64,000 bases of DNA from an uncultured Bacteroidia bacterium (GTDB lineage: Bacteria > Bacteroidota > Bacteroidia > Bacteroidales > UBA932), in contig CACZZZ010000003.1 in assembly GCA_902785825.1 (NCBI GenBank), forward strand, positions 62,001 through 126,000, in the 5' to 3' direction. Positions within the stretch are counted from its first letter, which is position 1, and every line of letters starts with the position of its first letter. This document shows positions 51,014 to 60,337 of the stretch, piece by piece. The notes under the pieces are model-generated. The model saw nothing but the letters and a program-made list of their open reading frames with translations. It made no database searches and was not told the DNA's origin. A program made the translations under genes and the position numbers.

Positions 51014-53212
51014 TCACTTAAGTTTTTTTATCATTATCAAATTATTGGTGCCGTCCTCACGGCGATAGGTCACGGAGTCCATTATGTTCTTCACCAGGAA
51101 TATGCCCAGTCCGCCTATCGGTCTGAGCTCCGCCGAGGCGGTGATATCCGGCTCCGGCCTGGCGGTGGGGTCAAACTCTATGCCATTGTCAGAGAGGATG
51201 AACTCAATCTCGTTGTCATCGACTCTGGCCTTGATCTCGATCTCACCTTCAGTACCTTCAGGGTAGGCGTACATCACGCTGTTCGTGACCGCTTCCTCAA
51301 GTGCGAGATTAATATTTGTAGCCAGAGCCTCATCCAGATTCTTGCTGGCAGCTATTCCGCTTATGAATTTCTCCAGCCTACTTATCTGACCGATATCATT
51401 CTTGATCACAAGATGTCGCTTCAGCACTCCCGGCTCGCTCTTTATGTAGTGGATGAACAGCATGGTGAGGTCGTCGCTTCTCGGGGCGTCGCCCACGAAC
51501 CGCGTCACTGCCTTGGCCATGGCCTTGAGGTGGCCGACGGAGTCCCTTCTTGTGGAGAGCACATCCATCATCCTTTCCTCTCCGAACAGGTCCTGGTGAA
51601 TGTTTTCGGCCTCGGTGAGTCCGTCAGTGTACAAGAACAAGGCGTCATCGTCTTTCAGGACGGCCTTCTGAGATTTGAACACGAAGTCCTCCATGATTCC
51701 CAGAGGAAGATTCGGAATCAGTTCGAGCTCTTTTTTTGCTCCGGAGATGATCACGGGAGCGTTGTGGCCAGCATTGCAGAAGTCAAGAAGGCCGTCCTCA
51801 AGGTTCAAGATGCCGCAGAAGAAGGTGACGAACATGTTGCTGTCATTCATCTCGGCCATGCTCTTGTTCATGGTGTTCACTATATGCGCAGAGGTGTGCT
51901 CATGGGTGGCCACGGAATGGAACAGGCTGCGGGTCACAGCCATCACCAATGCCGCCGGAACACCCTTCCCGGACACATCGCCTATGCAGAAGTACAGTTT
52001 CCCGTCCCTGATGAAATAGTCGTACAGGTCCCCGCCGACTTCCTTTGCCGGCACGATCACCGCTGAGATGTCGAGGTCATCCCTCTCGGGGAAAGGAGGG
52101 AAGGTCTTGGGAATCATGGACATCTGGATGCTCCTTGCGATGTTCAGCTCATTTTCCATCTTCTCCTTCTTCTCCGATAGGTTCTTATACTCGTTCTGGC
52201 TCTTGGCCGCAAAACCGAGTATGGTGACCAGCATCAAAAGGCCGAAGATCTGGAGCAGTTCCACAAGCCTGCGGGTCTTCTTGATTTCCCCGAATATCTC
52301 GCTGTCGGGAATCACAATGGACATGGACCATCCGGTGCGTTCCACAGGTGCGAAATACACATGGTTGTTGCTGGATGACTTTCCTCGGATCTCCATCACC
52401 CCCGATTCGCCGCTCATCATTGAGCGGATGACTGTCCCGACCCTCTCCTGGTCACCGAAATCCTTCGAGGCCTCCTGGACGGTCTTGTTCATGACAAGCG
52501 TCTCGACAGGGCAGACGATGATCTCGCCTTTCCGGCTTATCACCATGTTGAAAGCCTCCGGGTAAACCTTGTTGCCTCCCACGTAGCTCGTGAGCCAATC
52601 AAGGGAAATGTCCGCTGTAAGGACAGCGGCGACCTGGCCTTTACCGTCCCGAACGGGGATGGAATAGGTTGTCATCATGATTTCTCCTCCGCCGACATCT
52701 ATGTAGGGCTCGGACCAGTAACCGGCGTCAGTTTCTATGGCCTTGGTGAACCACTCCTTCGAAGGATAGTCATATTCCTCTGTCGCGAGGGACCTGGAGA
52801 GGATTTCCCCGGTGCCAGGATCCCTGAAAGAGTAAGGGGCGAATTTCGGGCGTTTCCTGTTGTATCCAGGGACAAGCGCGACTGTGGAGCCGCTCACGAC
52901 AGGATTGTCCCGGACAATTATGGAGGTTATCATGTCAAGGCTGTCCAGATGGTCGAATCCCCACTGGGTGAGCCTGATATTGCTCCTGATCACCGCCTCG
53001 ACCTGGTCGAGGACCCCTTCGATCTTGAGCCTCGTGTTCTCAAGCTGGCTCTCGGCCCGCCTGGAGGCTTCTTCCTTTATGCCTTTCTCCGAGTAATAAT
53101 ACTGGATGAGCGAGGTGGCTTCCAGGGTTAACGCGGCCACGACCACCAGCAGCAGGGCGGTCAGGGCGGAATTACGCTTGATGCGTTCCTCTAATTTCAG
53201 CTTTGTCCTCAT
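51014..53212 (-). CDS. Sensor-PP2C phosphatase-ATPase signalling protein
   Basis: 732 residues with four parts: a membrane helix (16-38), a dCache-like extracellular sensor to about 310, a second helix (316-336), a SpoIIE/RsbU-type PP2C phosphatase (about 375-595; VGGDLYDYF, FCIGDVSGKGVPAALVMA, LFLYTDGLTEAEN) and a C-terminal GHKL ATPase of the RsbW anti-sigma type (about 605-732; NLALEEAVTNSVMYAYP, LSDNGIEFDP, GGLGIFLVKNIMD). Phosphatase and kinase modules in one chain could drive both directions of the STAS switch. It overlaps the kinase gene at 53209 by four bases. Confidence 0.9.
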   Translation of the reverse strand: MRTKLKLEERIKRNSALTALLLVVVAALTLEATSLIQYYYSEKGIKEEASRRAESQLENTRLKIEGVLDQVEAVIRSNIRLTQWGFDHLDSLDMITSIIVRDNPVVSGSTVALVPGYNRKRPKFAPYSFRDPGTGEILSRSLATEEYDYPSKEWFTKAIETDAGYWSEPYIDVGGGEIMMTTYSIPVRDGKGQVAAVLTADISLDWLTSYVGGNKVYPEAFNMVISRKGEIIVCPVETLVMNKTVQEASKDFGDQERVGTVIRSMMSGESGVMEIRGKSSSNNHVYFAPVERTGWSMSIVIPDSEIFGEIKKTRRLVELLQIFGLLMLVTILGFAAKSQNEYKNLSEKKEKMENELNIARSIQMSMIPKTFPPFPERDDLDISAVIVPAKEVGGDLYDYFIRDGKLYFCIGDVSGKGVPAALVMAVTRSLFHSVATHEHTSAHIVNTMNKSMAEMNDSNMFVTFFCGILNLEDGLLDFCNAGHNAPVIISGAKKELELIPNLPLGIMEDFVFKSQKAVLKDDDALFLYTDGLTEAENIHQDLFGEERMMDVLSTRRDSVGHLKAMAKAVTRFVGDAPRSDDLTMLFIHYIKSEPGVLKRHLVIKNDIGQISRLEKFISGIAASKNLDEALATNINLALEEAVTNSVMYAYPEGTEGEIEIKARVDDNEIEFILSDNGIEFDPTARPEPDITASAELRPIGGLGIFLVKNIMDSVTYRREDGTNNLIMIKKLK

Positions 53213-54039
53213 AATATCGATGATAAAGCGGCCCTGAATTCCGGCATCGGGGAACCGCAGTCCCGTTCAACTATCAATGTCTTGAGACCGGCGTACGGCC
53301 GGATCTCTTCCTCTATCTCTTTCAGTGGACGGTCTTTCCCGAAATACACGGGAGCGAACTCGTCCCAGAATCTCATCGCCAGGGGCTTGGGCATGTGGAA
53401 AGTCTCCTGGATGAACTCAGGACTGCTGAGATAGCAGCAGAGATAGACCATCCCCACATCGAAGAGGTGGTTGCCGTAGCAGAAGTCCCCCAGGTCGATG
53501 AAATAACTCTTGTCCCCAGCGAATATGGCGTTGCTGTACTGCAGGTCGCCATGGACGGCGGTGTCCTCATCGGGAGTGTCGCGGATGAATCTCTCGAGTT
53601 TGTCCTTCTCGGTTGAGGAGAAGAACGGATTCTCGGCGAGTAACCTCAGATAGCGGTCCTTGACATTCTCGAACTTGGTGGTGTCCACGTGGGTAGCGTG
53701 CAGCTGGAGGCACATCTGGGCGAACTCCCCGGCGTACCGGGCTACCTCCTCAGGGTTGTCCCCTGTGGCCCTTGAATATGATTTCTTCCCCACGATGCGG
53801 TGGAAACGGATTCCGAAACGGCCATCTTCGGTCTGGACATACTCTCCAGGCTCCGGAGTCGGAATCCCCATGTCATAAACTTTGCGAGCCAGAAGCATCT
53901 CATCCAGAGGCTGCCTGATCTTGCCCGGCAAGTACAGTTTCAGCATGACGGAAGGGTCGGTCTTGTGGTCGTAACTCTCTCCGTTGAAACCGCCTCCGGT
54001 CAGGACATAATCGTCCAGGGATATTCTCTTAGCTTCCAT
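53209..54039 (-). CDS. APH-like small-molecule phosphotransferase
   Basis: 276 residues of the aminoglycoside-phosphotransferase/choline-kinase fold: catalytic loop VHGDLQYSNAIF near residue 160 and metal-binding YFIDLGDFCYG near 177, with a nucleotide-binding beta lobe before it. Resembles the TIGR02172-type family. Resistance is unlikely given its setting between a partner-switching protein and alarmone enzymes; substrate unknown. It is one base after the HD-domain gene. Confidence 0.78.
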   Translation of the reverse strand: MEAKRISLDDYVLTGGGFNGESYDHKTDPSVMLKLYLPGKIRQPLDEMLLARKVYDMGIPTPEPGEYVQTEDGRFGIRFHRIVGKKSYSRATGDNPEEVARYAGEFAQMCLQLHATHVDTTKFENVKDRYLRLLAENPFFSSTEKDKLERFIRDTPDEDTAVHGDLQYSNAIFAGDKSYFIDLGDFCYGNHLFDVGMVYLCCYLSSPEFIQETFHMPKPLAMRFWDEFAPVYFGKDRPLKEIEEEIRPYAGLKTLIVERDCGSPMPEFRAALSSIL

Positions 54040-54040
54040 C

Positions 54041-54619
54041 TCAGTCTCCGAACACTTGGTTTACCAGACTTTCGAACTCCTTGAAGGCGAAAGTGTCCTC
54101 AAGCTCGCGGAGCGCATCGGCAAGGCCCCTGTAGCGCCACTCGTGGGCTTTCCGGTCTTTCACGTGGAACAGGCCCCACAACTGGTCCCCGACTTTATTA
54201 TAGTCCCTCGCTATCGCCCTCATGTTGGAAAGCTTGTCACCCAAGGCCACGATTTTCACTTCCAGGCTGGCTTTAGCCAGATGATCCATGGCCGCTTTTT
54301 TCCTATCAAACCAGCTGTCCTCATCGCTGACCCCTTCAATCCGTTTGTCGCTCTCGGCTTCAACGATGTCAGCGACCCTGTCTCCGAACTCCTCCCTGAT
54401 CATATCGACAGTGACGCATGTGTCCTCCACAGTATCGTGCAGGGCGGCGGCAGCGAGCAGTTCCTGGTCCGGGGTAATGGTAGAGACTATCTCCATCGCC
54501 TCCATCGGGTGAACGATGTATGGGAATCCCTTGCCGCGCCGCTCCGTACCGGCATGGGCTTTAACGGCGAAGATTATCGCCCTGTCAAGTAGCTCTGTGT
54601 CAAGAGGGTTGTTGGCCAT
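54041..54619 (-). CDS. Stand-alone alarmone hydrolase (SpoT-type HD domain)
   Basis: 192 residues, only an HD domain of the RelA/SpoT class: FAVKAHAGTERRGKGFPYIVH near residue 15, metal-binding AAALHDTVEDT near 58, FGDRVADIVEAESDKR near 80 and VALGDKLSNMRAIARDYN near 125. This is the pattern of (p)ppGpp pyrophosphohydrolases and the small MESH1-like enzymes. With the synthetase just upstream it forms a split equivalent of a bifunctional Rel protein. Confidence 0.85.
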   Translation of the reverse strand: MANNPLDTELLDRAIIFAVKAHAGTERRGKGFPYIVHPMEAMEIVSTITPDQELLAAAALHDTVEDTCVTVDMIREEFGDRVADIVEAESDKRIEGVSDEDSWFDRKKAAMDHLAKASLEVKIVALGDKLSNMRAIARDYNKVGDQLWGLFHVKDRKAHEWRYRGLADALRELEDTFAFKEFESLVNQVFGD

Positions 54620-54620
54620 G

Positions 54621-55685
54621 TCATTGATTCATAAAAAGTAAATCCTTTGCCTGCTGGACAATCATCTCCGCCAGGATGTCGTTGCTCTCGGACTTCCCGT
54701 TGAGGGTGTCGAACATGTATCTGATTCCCGCTTTTCCGCTGCCCTGCTTGAGAAGGTAGGCTATGCAGAGGTCTTGCGGACCGATGGAAGAGGCGACAAT
54801 GTCCAGGTCTGTCAGCCCTATCTGGTAGGTGGCTATCTGGAATGCTCCCTCAGAGTAGTTCTTGATGAGTTTTGAGATATCTCCAAGGGTCTTGCAGCCG
54901 ATGCCCTTGAACAGAGGCAGGAAAGGCATCAGCGACACCTCCTGGATCTCAGCCTGGTTTACCGAGGCTATCCTCTTGTTCAAAGCATTGAAGGGGTTCA
55001 TTTCCAGGAAACTCCTGAAAGTGTCGCCATCCAGGGGAACATCCTCGAGATTTCCGGACGCGACCAGCGCCCTGACCTTCCGGCGGTAGTCCGTCAGCTC
55101 GGTGCGGATCCTGCTGAACTCATCATCGACGAGCTCCAGCATTCCAGCCAAGCGGCTGAGGTCACGGAGATAGCGTGGAGGAATCTCCACTCCAGACTTG
55201 TAGCCCGTGTCGTGGTTCATGTTGGCCCAGGCGTGCTGGAGGACTGTCCTCATCTGGATCTCCATCCTGTACTCTGAGTCGGGAACGCGGCAGACATAAT
55301 GCAGGGAAAGGTATCCGAAACTGTCGATCTCGAGAGCCTTGCGCTTATCTACAGAATTCTCCCAATCCACCTCGAAAACTCTCTCAACCGCCGAGGCGAC
55401 CTTGTCCACATCGTCGATATAGAAGGTTATTACCCTAAGGCCGATGATGTCGGTTATGTCCTTGAGAGACTGGTATTTCCCTCCTTTAATCTCTAACTTT
55501 CCCTCTAACGAGTCCTCCTCCTTGACCCTGTATTCCAGGGCGGCAGTCATGAGCCCCGCCTTGTCCAAAGTGTCCTTCAGTAGCTGATAGACCTTCTGGG
55601 ATGACTCCTCGAACCAGGGCAGATTGTCCCGGTATTCCCGCATGATCGTCTCGCAGTGCTGATCGAGATGTGTCTTGCTTGACAT
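54621..55685 (-). CDS. RelA/SpoT-type alarmone synthetase, small form
   Basis: About 354 residues from ATG 55685. A RelA_SpoT synthetase domain occupies about 30-200: IIGLRVITFYIDDVDK, YLSLHYVCRVPDSEYRMEIQ, MRTVLQHAWANMNHDTGYKS. An additional C-terminal region of about 150 helical residues follows, but no TGS or ACT domain, so it is not ribosome-bound RelA. Predicted to make (p)ppGpp or a related alarmone in the cytoplasm. First gene of a six-gene minus-strand operon with spacings of 1, 1, overlap, 1 and overlap. Confidence 0.85.
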   Translation of the reverse strand: MSSKTHLDQHCETIMREYRDNLPWFEESSQKVYQLLKDTLDKAGLMTAALEYRVKEEDSLEGKLEIKGGKYQSLKDITDIIGLRVITFYIDDVDKVASAVERVFEVDWENSVDKRKALEIDSFGYLSLHYVCRVPDSEYRMEIQMRTVLQHAWANMNHDTGYKSGVEIPPRYLRDLSRLAGMLELVDDEFSRIRTELTDYRRKVRALVASGNLEDVPLDGDTFRSFLEMNPFNALNKRIASVNQAEIQEVSLMPFLPLFKGIGCKTLGDISKLIKNYSEGAFQIATYQIGLTDLDIVASSIGPQDLCIAYLLKQGSGKAGIRYMFDTLNGKSESNDILAEMIVQQAKDLLFMNQ

Positions 55686-55854
55686 GTGGATAGGTGTTAA
55701 ATATACAAATATAATAATTTTCCACCAATCAGTCATTTGTGTCTGGAACTTGTTTGTCTCTTTAGCGAAATGTCAAAAGGGAAAATAGTAATGGTTAAAA
55801 AAAAAGGATCAGATAACGATACTCCCGATCTGATAATAGCGGACACATTTAAAC

Positions 55855-55897
55855 TACAAAAAATAGTTGTATAATTTAATAGCGATAGTTATATTTG
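55855..55897 (+). promoter_or_regulatory. Promoter with BlaI-like operator
   Basis: TTG (55867-55869), a 20-base spacer and TATATTTG (55890-55897) form a good promoter. TACAA (55855-55859) and TTGTA (55867-55871) make an inverted repeat that overlaps the -33 element, resembling the TACA/TGTA dyads bound by BlaI/MecI repressors. Confidence 0.5.
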
Positions 55898-55924
55898 CTG
55901 GTGGACATTCATATTCAATTGTTT

Positions 55925-56875
55925 ATGAGAAAGCTGACACACAAGGAAGAAGAGATTATGAAACTGTTCTGGGAGAACGGATGGATGTTCGTGAAGGACA
56001 TGCTGGAGACATTTCCCAATCTGAAACCGCGTAATCTGAATATCAAATTGTTTTTTATCCTGTTGTTCTGTTGCGGAAGCCTTATGGCGCAGCGGAACAT
56101 CAGGGTTTCATACGCCTTTTTATATAAAAGAGACACGACCGAGAAGAACTTCAGGACCGACATGGACATGCGGCTCGACTACAATGGGAAGGAGAGCTGG
56201 TTCTACAGCGAAGGCCGCTTCCTGAGAGATTCCCTTTGCGTGAAGGCTTTTGACAAGTCTGGGAATATCATCGACCAGGACGCGTATAATGCCGCCACGA
56301 GGCATCGGGGAACCACTGACCTGTGGCACGTGGATTTCTCGGAGGCAACCTACAGCATAGCTTACAAGGCGATAAAGAAAATAATCCTGGGTGAGAAAGG
56401 AAACCTTGAGCTCCCGATGTGGAACTTGATTGATTCGGACACGACCAAGACTTTCGCCGGCTATGCCGTAAAGAAAGCGGAAGCTGACTATTTGGGACGC
56501 AAGTGGACTGTATGGTACACAGAAGAGGTTCCTGTCAATGCCGGGCCATGGCTCCTTTGGGGCTGCCCCGGACTTATAGTCTATGCGATTGATTCAGAAA
56601 AGCTTTTCAATTTTTATGTCCGGGACATCTCCGTTTACGAAGAGGCCAGGTGGCCCGGTGGCATGGAAGCCTACTCCCGCTCGTGCGACATTAGCCGCTT
56701 GTCTGTCAAAGAAGAAGAGAAGATAAAGGCGAGATCGAAAAGGGACATGGACTACTTTAATGAGCTGGCCGGGTATTCCGGAGCGGTGGGAGAGATAAGG
56801 AACAAGGATGGCTCGGTCACCAGATTGCAGTATAACAAGTTCCAACCACTTATTGCTGAGAGTTATTGGAAATAA
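55925..56875 (+). CDS. GLPGLI-family protein fused to a truncated BlaI N-terminus
   Basis: 316 residues from ATG 55925. The first 38 (RKLTHKEEEIMKLFWENGW, VKDMLETFPNLKPR) are the beginning of a BlaI/MecI winged-helix repressor, which breaks off before the recognition helix. It runs directly into IKLFFILLFCCGSLMAQ, a signal peptide, and an exported GLPGLI-type protein (GPWLLWGCPGLIVYAID, a GCPGLI variant near residue 220). The most economical reading is an in-frame deletion that removed the rest of blaI and any genes between. As one chain, the signal would be internal, so export may fail or a non-ATG start (a CTG lies at the junction) may be used. Confidence 0.75.
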   Translation: MRKLTHKEEEIMKLFWENGWMFVKDMLETFPNLKPRNLNIKLFFILLFCCGSLMAQRNIRVSYAFLYKRDTTEKNFRTDMDMRLDYNGKESWFYSEGRFLRDSLCVKAFDKSGNIIDQDAYNAATRHRGTTDLWHVDFSEATYSIAYKAIKKIILGEKGNLELPMWNLIDSDTTKTFAGYAVKKAEADYLGRKWTVWYTEEVPVNAGPWLLWGCPGLIVYAIDSEKLFNFYVRDISVYEEARWPGGMEAYSRSCDISRLSVKEEEKIKARSKRDMDYFNELAGYSGAVGEIRNKDGSVTRLQYNKFQPLIAESYWK

Positions 56876-56884
56876 TTGAACCAA

Positions 56885-59482
56885 ATGCGTTTACGATTGC
56901 TGTCGCTGATAATTTCCCTTGTTTTCCCGCTCCTTTGCGCCGCGCAGGAGGTAGTGGGGATTCGAGGCTCGGTGTCTGACAGCAAAACGGGCGAACCCCT
57001 CGCGGGAGCTTTCGTCGCCGCCTACAAATCATCCAAAGTCCAGGGATATTCAATGACTGGCGAGGACGGATCCTTTCATGTGAAACTATCCGGTGCGAGC
57101 GTCCCTGACACTCTCGTGGTTACCCTGATGGGTTACGCCTCCAGGAAAGTGGCCGTTACGGATCTGTCAAAACCCTTGGCAATCAAGCTTATTCCAAAGA
57201 AAGCCGAGATCAAGGCTTCTAAAGTCACATCGAGCGTCATTGAGGAGAAAGGCGACACGACGAAATACTCGGCGGCGGCATTTTCCGACGGCAATGAAAG
57301 GAATATCGGGGATCTGCTGGCCAAGCTTCCCGGTCTGAGCGTGACTGAGTCCGGTGGCGTCAAAGTGGATGGGCAAAGTGTCAGCAAGTTCTATGTCGAG
57401 GGCATGGACCTGATGGGCGCGAGATACGGCACGGTGGTCAAGAACCTGACTCCGGACAAGATTTCCAGCGTTGAGGTTTATCGGCGTCACCAGCCCGTGA
57501 GAGCACTTTCGGGTCTTGTCGCCACTGACAAAAGCGCTGTCAACATCATCCTCAAAGAGTCGTCCAGGGGAACATGGCTTTTCTCCGGTGGGGCAGCCCT
57601 TGGAGCCCCTCGTTTCCCTCTTTTTAACGCGCGGGCGATGTTTTCCCGTTTCTCATCTGGCAGCCAGCACCTATATTTATTGAAAGGAAACAACATCGGC
57701 GGCGACATCCTCCAGGAGCTCAGGGAACAGGAATATTTCGGACGCGCTTCAGGCAGGGCCTATGTGCTCCGGGAAAGCCTTGAGCCTGATTTCGCCACAA
57801 CTCTCTCTCCAACCAATTCTCCTCTTTCCCTTCCGAAAGAATATTGGTACGCCAACACATCGGGAGTCGCCAGCCTTAATTCCCTCCGGAAACTCAAGAG
57901 TGGGATGCTGGTCAGGACAACGCTCAACGCTGCTGCCGAGAGGTATTCTGAGCAGACAGCTTCCAGGGAAGAGATCATATTCCCCCAAGGAGATGTGCTG
58001 ACAATCAGCGAGAGTATGGAAGTCCTTGATAAAAAGCTGTTTCTGAATGGGTCAGCCGAACTGGAAAACAATTCGGACAAGAGGTTTTTCTCCGACAGGC
58101 TTGAATTTTCGGGGCAGCTCAGGGATAATGATATGGACATCTCCAGGGAAGAGCCCGCCTCCGAACGCCGCTCTATTCCTTCATTTAAAGTCAGCAACAA
58201 TTTGTCTTCCATCATCCGCCTTTCGGATAAGAAGGCTTTGGACCTTGGCAGTGACACCAAGTTCTTCAGGAATGAGGGGAAAGCCAATTTCTCATTCGGA
58301 CAAAGCGCCTTCCGCCAGGTTTACGACATCTCCAGGCTGGATTCCCGCAACACCGCGCGTTTCGATGCGAGAGCGGGCCGTCAGGTTTTCCATGTGACAG
58401 CGAGGCTGAATGTGGCTTACACCCTGCTGGAATCTTCCCTGTCAGGCCTTGACCTTGAGGCTGTCCCGACATATTCCCGAAACGGGATCTTGCACCTGGC
58501 TCCGGGGGCGGTTGTCTCCACGGACCGGAGGATAGGGAAGTCAAGGGTGAGCCTTAGTCTCCCGGCGAGCCTTAATCTCGTCTCCACGGAAGGAGTCAAC
58601 ATGCTCTATCCCCTTGTCTCGCCCGCGGTCAGCGCCTCAGGCCCCCTGGCCGGCAAACTGGATTACACGGCGATTCTCCGGTATTCCTTGACAAGGTCTC
58701 CGGACGAGTCTTTGTCTCGTGCGGCCGTGGCTAGGTCGTACCGCACAATGGCCGTCCCGGACAGCCTGATGAGATCCGGCACTTTGGGTGGCGATTTGTT
58801 CCTGAAATATTCCGACAACGTCTCGCTTTTCTACGCCACCTTGTCTTCCGGCTACGACAGGATGGTCTCCGACAAGACATCCTCCGCGTTCTATCACGAC
58901 CGTTTCTCGGTGTCGTCTTTTGTCCCGGCGGTGTGCGCCCATGAAATCCTTAACTTGAATGGGAACATCAAGAAGTTCTTCGGACTCAGGGCTTTGGTAC
59001 TTGAGGCCAGGGCCGGGACTACCTTCTCTACTTATGAAAACCTCTTGCAAGGGACCAGGGCCGGATTCAAGGACAGGACCTTCACGGCGGGCCTCACATT
59101 AAGGAGCAATCCTTGGGATTGGATCTCCGCGGAAGTCAAGGCTGACGGTTTCAGGCTTGTCTCGTCATTCGCGGAGCAAACCAGGACGGACCGCCTTTCC
59201 TGCGACGCGTCCCTCGCGCTGCGACCTTCGAAAAAAGTCTCTCTTATCACTGACAGCTATCTGAGTTGGTACACCCTGGCCGGCAAAAAGACCTCCAATC
59301 CTCCTCTGGTCTCGGCCGAGGCGGTGTGGAAGCTTGCCAAATGCAGCCTTTATCTGCGTTGCATGAATATCCTTGACTCCAATGTCCTGACCACGGACGC
59401 TGTCAGCGCTTACCAGAGTTTCCACTCTTCCAGGAAACTACTCGGGAGAAGGATTCTGGCAGGGGTGCGGATGTCAATGTAG
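56885..59482 (+). CDS. TonB-type outer-membrane protein paired with the GLPGLI gene
   Basis: 865 residues from ATG 56885. Signal peptide (LSLIISLVFPLLCAAQ), carboxypeptidase-regulatory domain (IRGSVSDSKTGEPLAGAFVA), a plug domain (IGDLLAKLPGLSVTESGGVK, VYRRHQPVRALSGL) and a long barrel. It starts nine bases after the GLPGLI stop; GLPGLI genes commonly precede such receptors in Bacteroidota, so they probably work together at the outer membrane. Ligand unknown. Its last nine bases overlap the convergent miaA end. Confidence 0.82.
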   Translation: MRLRLLSLIISLVFPLLCAAQEVVGIRGSVSDSKTGEPLAGAFVAAYKSSKVQGYSMTGEDGSFHVKLSGASVPDTLVVTLMGYASRKVAVTDLSKPLAIKLIPKKAEIKASKVTSSVIEEKGDTTKYSAAAFSDGNERNIGDLLAKLPGLSVTESGGVKVDGQSVSKFYVEGMDLMGARYGTVVKNLTPDKISSVEVYRRHQPVRALSGLVATDKSAVNIILKESSRGTWLFSGGAALGAPRFPLFNARAMFSRFSSGSQHLYLLKGNNIGGDILQELREQEYFGRASGRAYVLRESLEPDFATTLSPTNSPLSLPKEYWYANTSGVASLNSLRKLKSGMLVRTTLNAAAERYSEQTASREEIIFPQGDVLTISESMEVLDKKLFLNGSAELENNSDKRFFSDRLEFSGQLRDNDMDISREEPASERRSIPSFKVSNNLSSIIRLSDKKALDLGSDTKFFRNEGKANFSFGQSAFRQVYDISRLDSRNTARFDARAGRQVFHVTARLNVAYTLLESSLSGLDLEAVPTYSRNGILHLAPGAVVSTDRRIGKSRVSLSLPASLNLVSTEGVNMLYPLVSPAVSASGPLAGKLDYTAILRYSLTRSPDESLSRAAVARSYRTMAVPDSLMRSGTLGGDLFLKYSDNVSLFYATLSSGYDRMVSDKTSSAFYHDRFSVSSFVPAVCAHEILNLNGNIKKFFGLRALVLEARAGTTFSTYENLLQGTRAGFKDRTFTAGLTLRSNPWDWISAEVKADGFRLVSSFAEQTRTDRLSCDASLALRPSKKVSLITDSYLSWYTLAGKKTSNPPLVSAEAVWKLAKCSLYLRCMNILDSNVLTTDAVSAYQSFHSSRKLLGRRILAGVRMSM

Positions 59483-60334
59483 ATCAATCCAACTGATAGA
59501 GTTATTGCGTCGCCACCAAGTCATCTGTTTCTTAGCATAGTGGCGGGTATTTCTCTGGATCAGCCGGATGGCTTCCTCAAGGGGGATCTTGCCGTCCAGA
59601 TAGTCGAACATCTCTTTGTACCCCACCGTCTGGAGCGCCTGAAGATCCCGGTAGGGGAGAAGGGAACGGACCTCATCCTCAAGGCCCTCCTCAACCATAT
59701 TCAAAACTCTCTTATCAATCCGGGAGTACAACTCCTCCCGCGGCCTTGTGAGCCCGATCTTCTCGATCTCGAAATCCCTTTTCTTGCCCCCGGACTTGAA
59801 TGAGGAGAGCGGCCGGCCGGAGACAAGGCACACCTCGAGGGCTCTCACAACCCTCTGGCTGTTGTTCTTGTCGATCCTGGAATATGTCTGGGGATCCCTT
59901 ATCTCAAGTTCCTCGACAAGACTGGCAAGGCCCTCAGAATCAACTCTTTCCCAAAGGGACTTCCGTAAGTCAGGATCCCCGTCCGGAAGATCGTCCAGAC
60001 CCTCGCACACAGCGTCGATGTAGAACATTGAGCCTCCGGTCATCACGAGGGTGTCATGACCTTCCTCGAAAAGCTTGTTTATCAGCGTGATGGCTTCACG
60101 CTCATAATCTCCTGCCGTGTAGGTCTGAGTGACTGGAATTGTCTGTATGAAATAATGCTTGACCCGTTCGAGCTGTTCCTTTTCTGGGACAGCCGTACCG
60201 ATAGTCATTTCCTTGTAGATCTGCCTTGAGTCACAAGAGATAACCGGGGAACCGTATTCCAAGGCCTTAGTGACGCTGAAATCAGTCTTCCCCACGGCCG
60301 TCGGCCCGAGAATTATGACGAGCCGGCGCGGCAT
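59474..60334 (-). CDS. miaA: tRNA dimethylallyltransferase
   Basis: Adds a dimethylallyl group to adenosine 37 of tRNAs reading UNN codons. 286 residues with P-loop ILGPTAVGKTDFSVTKA, ISCDSRQIYKEMTIGTAVP, LVMTGGSMFYIDAV and the C-terminal RNTRHYAKKQMTWWRRN. Start three bases after the stop of the pRiA4b-like gene; the two are probably co-transcribed. Confidence 0.95.
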   Translation of the reverse strand: MPRRLVIILGPTAVGKTDFSVTKALEYGSPVISCDSRQIYKEMTIGTAVPEKEQLERVKHYFIQTIPVTQTYTAGDYEREAITLINKLFEEGHDTLVMTGGSMFYIDAVCEGLDDLPDGDPDLRKSLWERVDSEGLASLVEELEIRDPQTYSRIDKNNSQRVVRALEVCLVSGRPLSSFKSGGKKRDFEIEKIGLTRPREELYSRIDKRVLNMVEEGLEDEVRSLLPYRDLQALQTVGYKEMFDYLDGKIPLEEAIRLIQRNTRHYAKKQMTWWRRNNSISWIDLH

Positions 60335-60337
60335 GAA

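Noticed and set aside
53209..54039. Aminoglycoside resistance gene
   Set aside because: Only the kinase fold and loop motifs match; its place within a stress-signalling operon and lack of mobile-element context make a resistance role unlikely.
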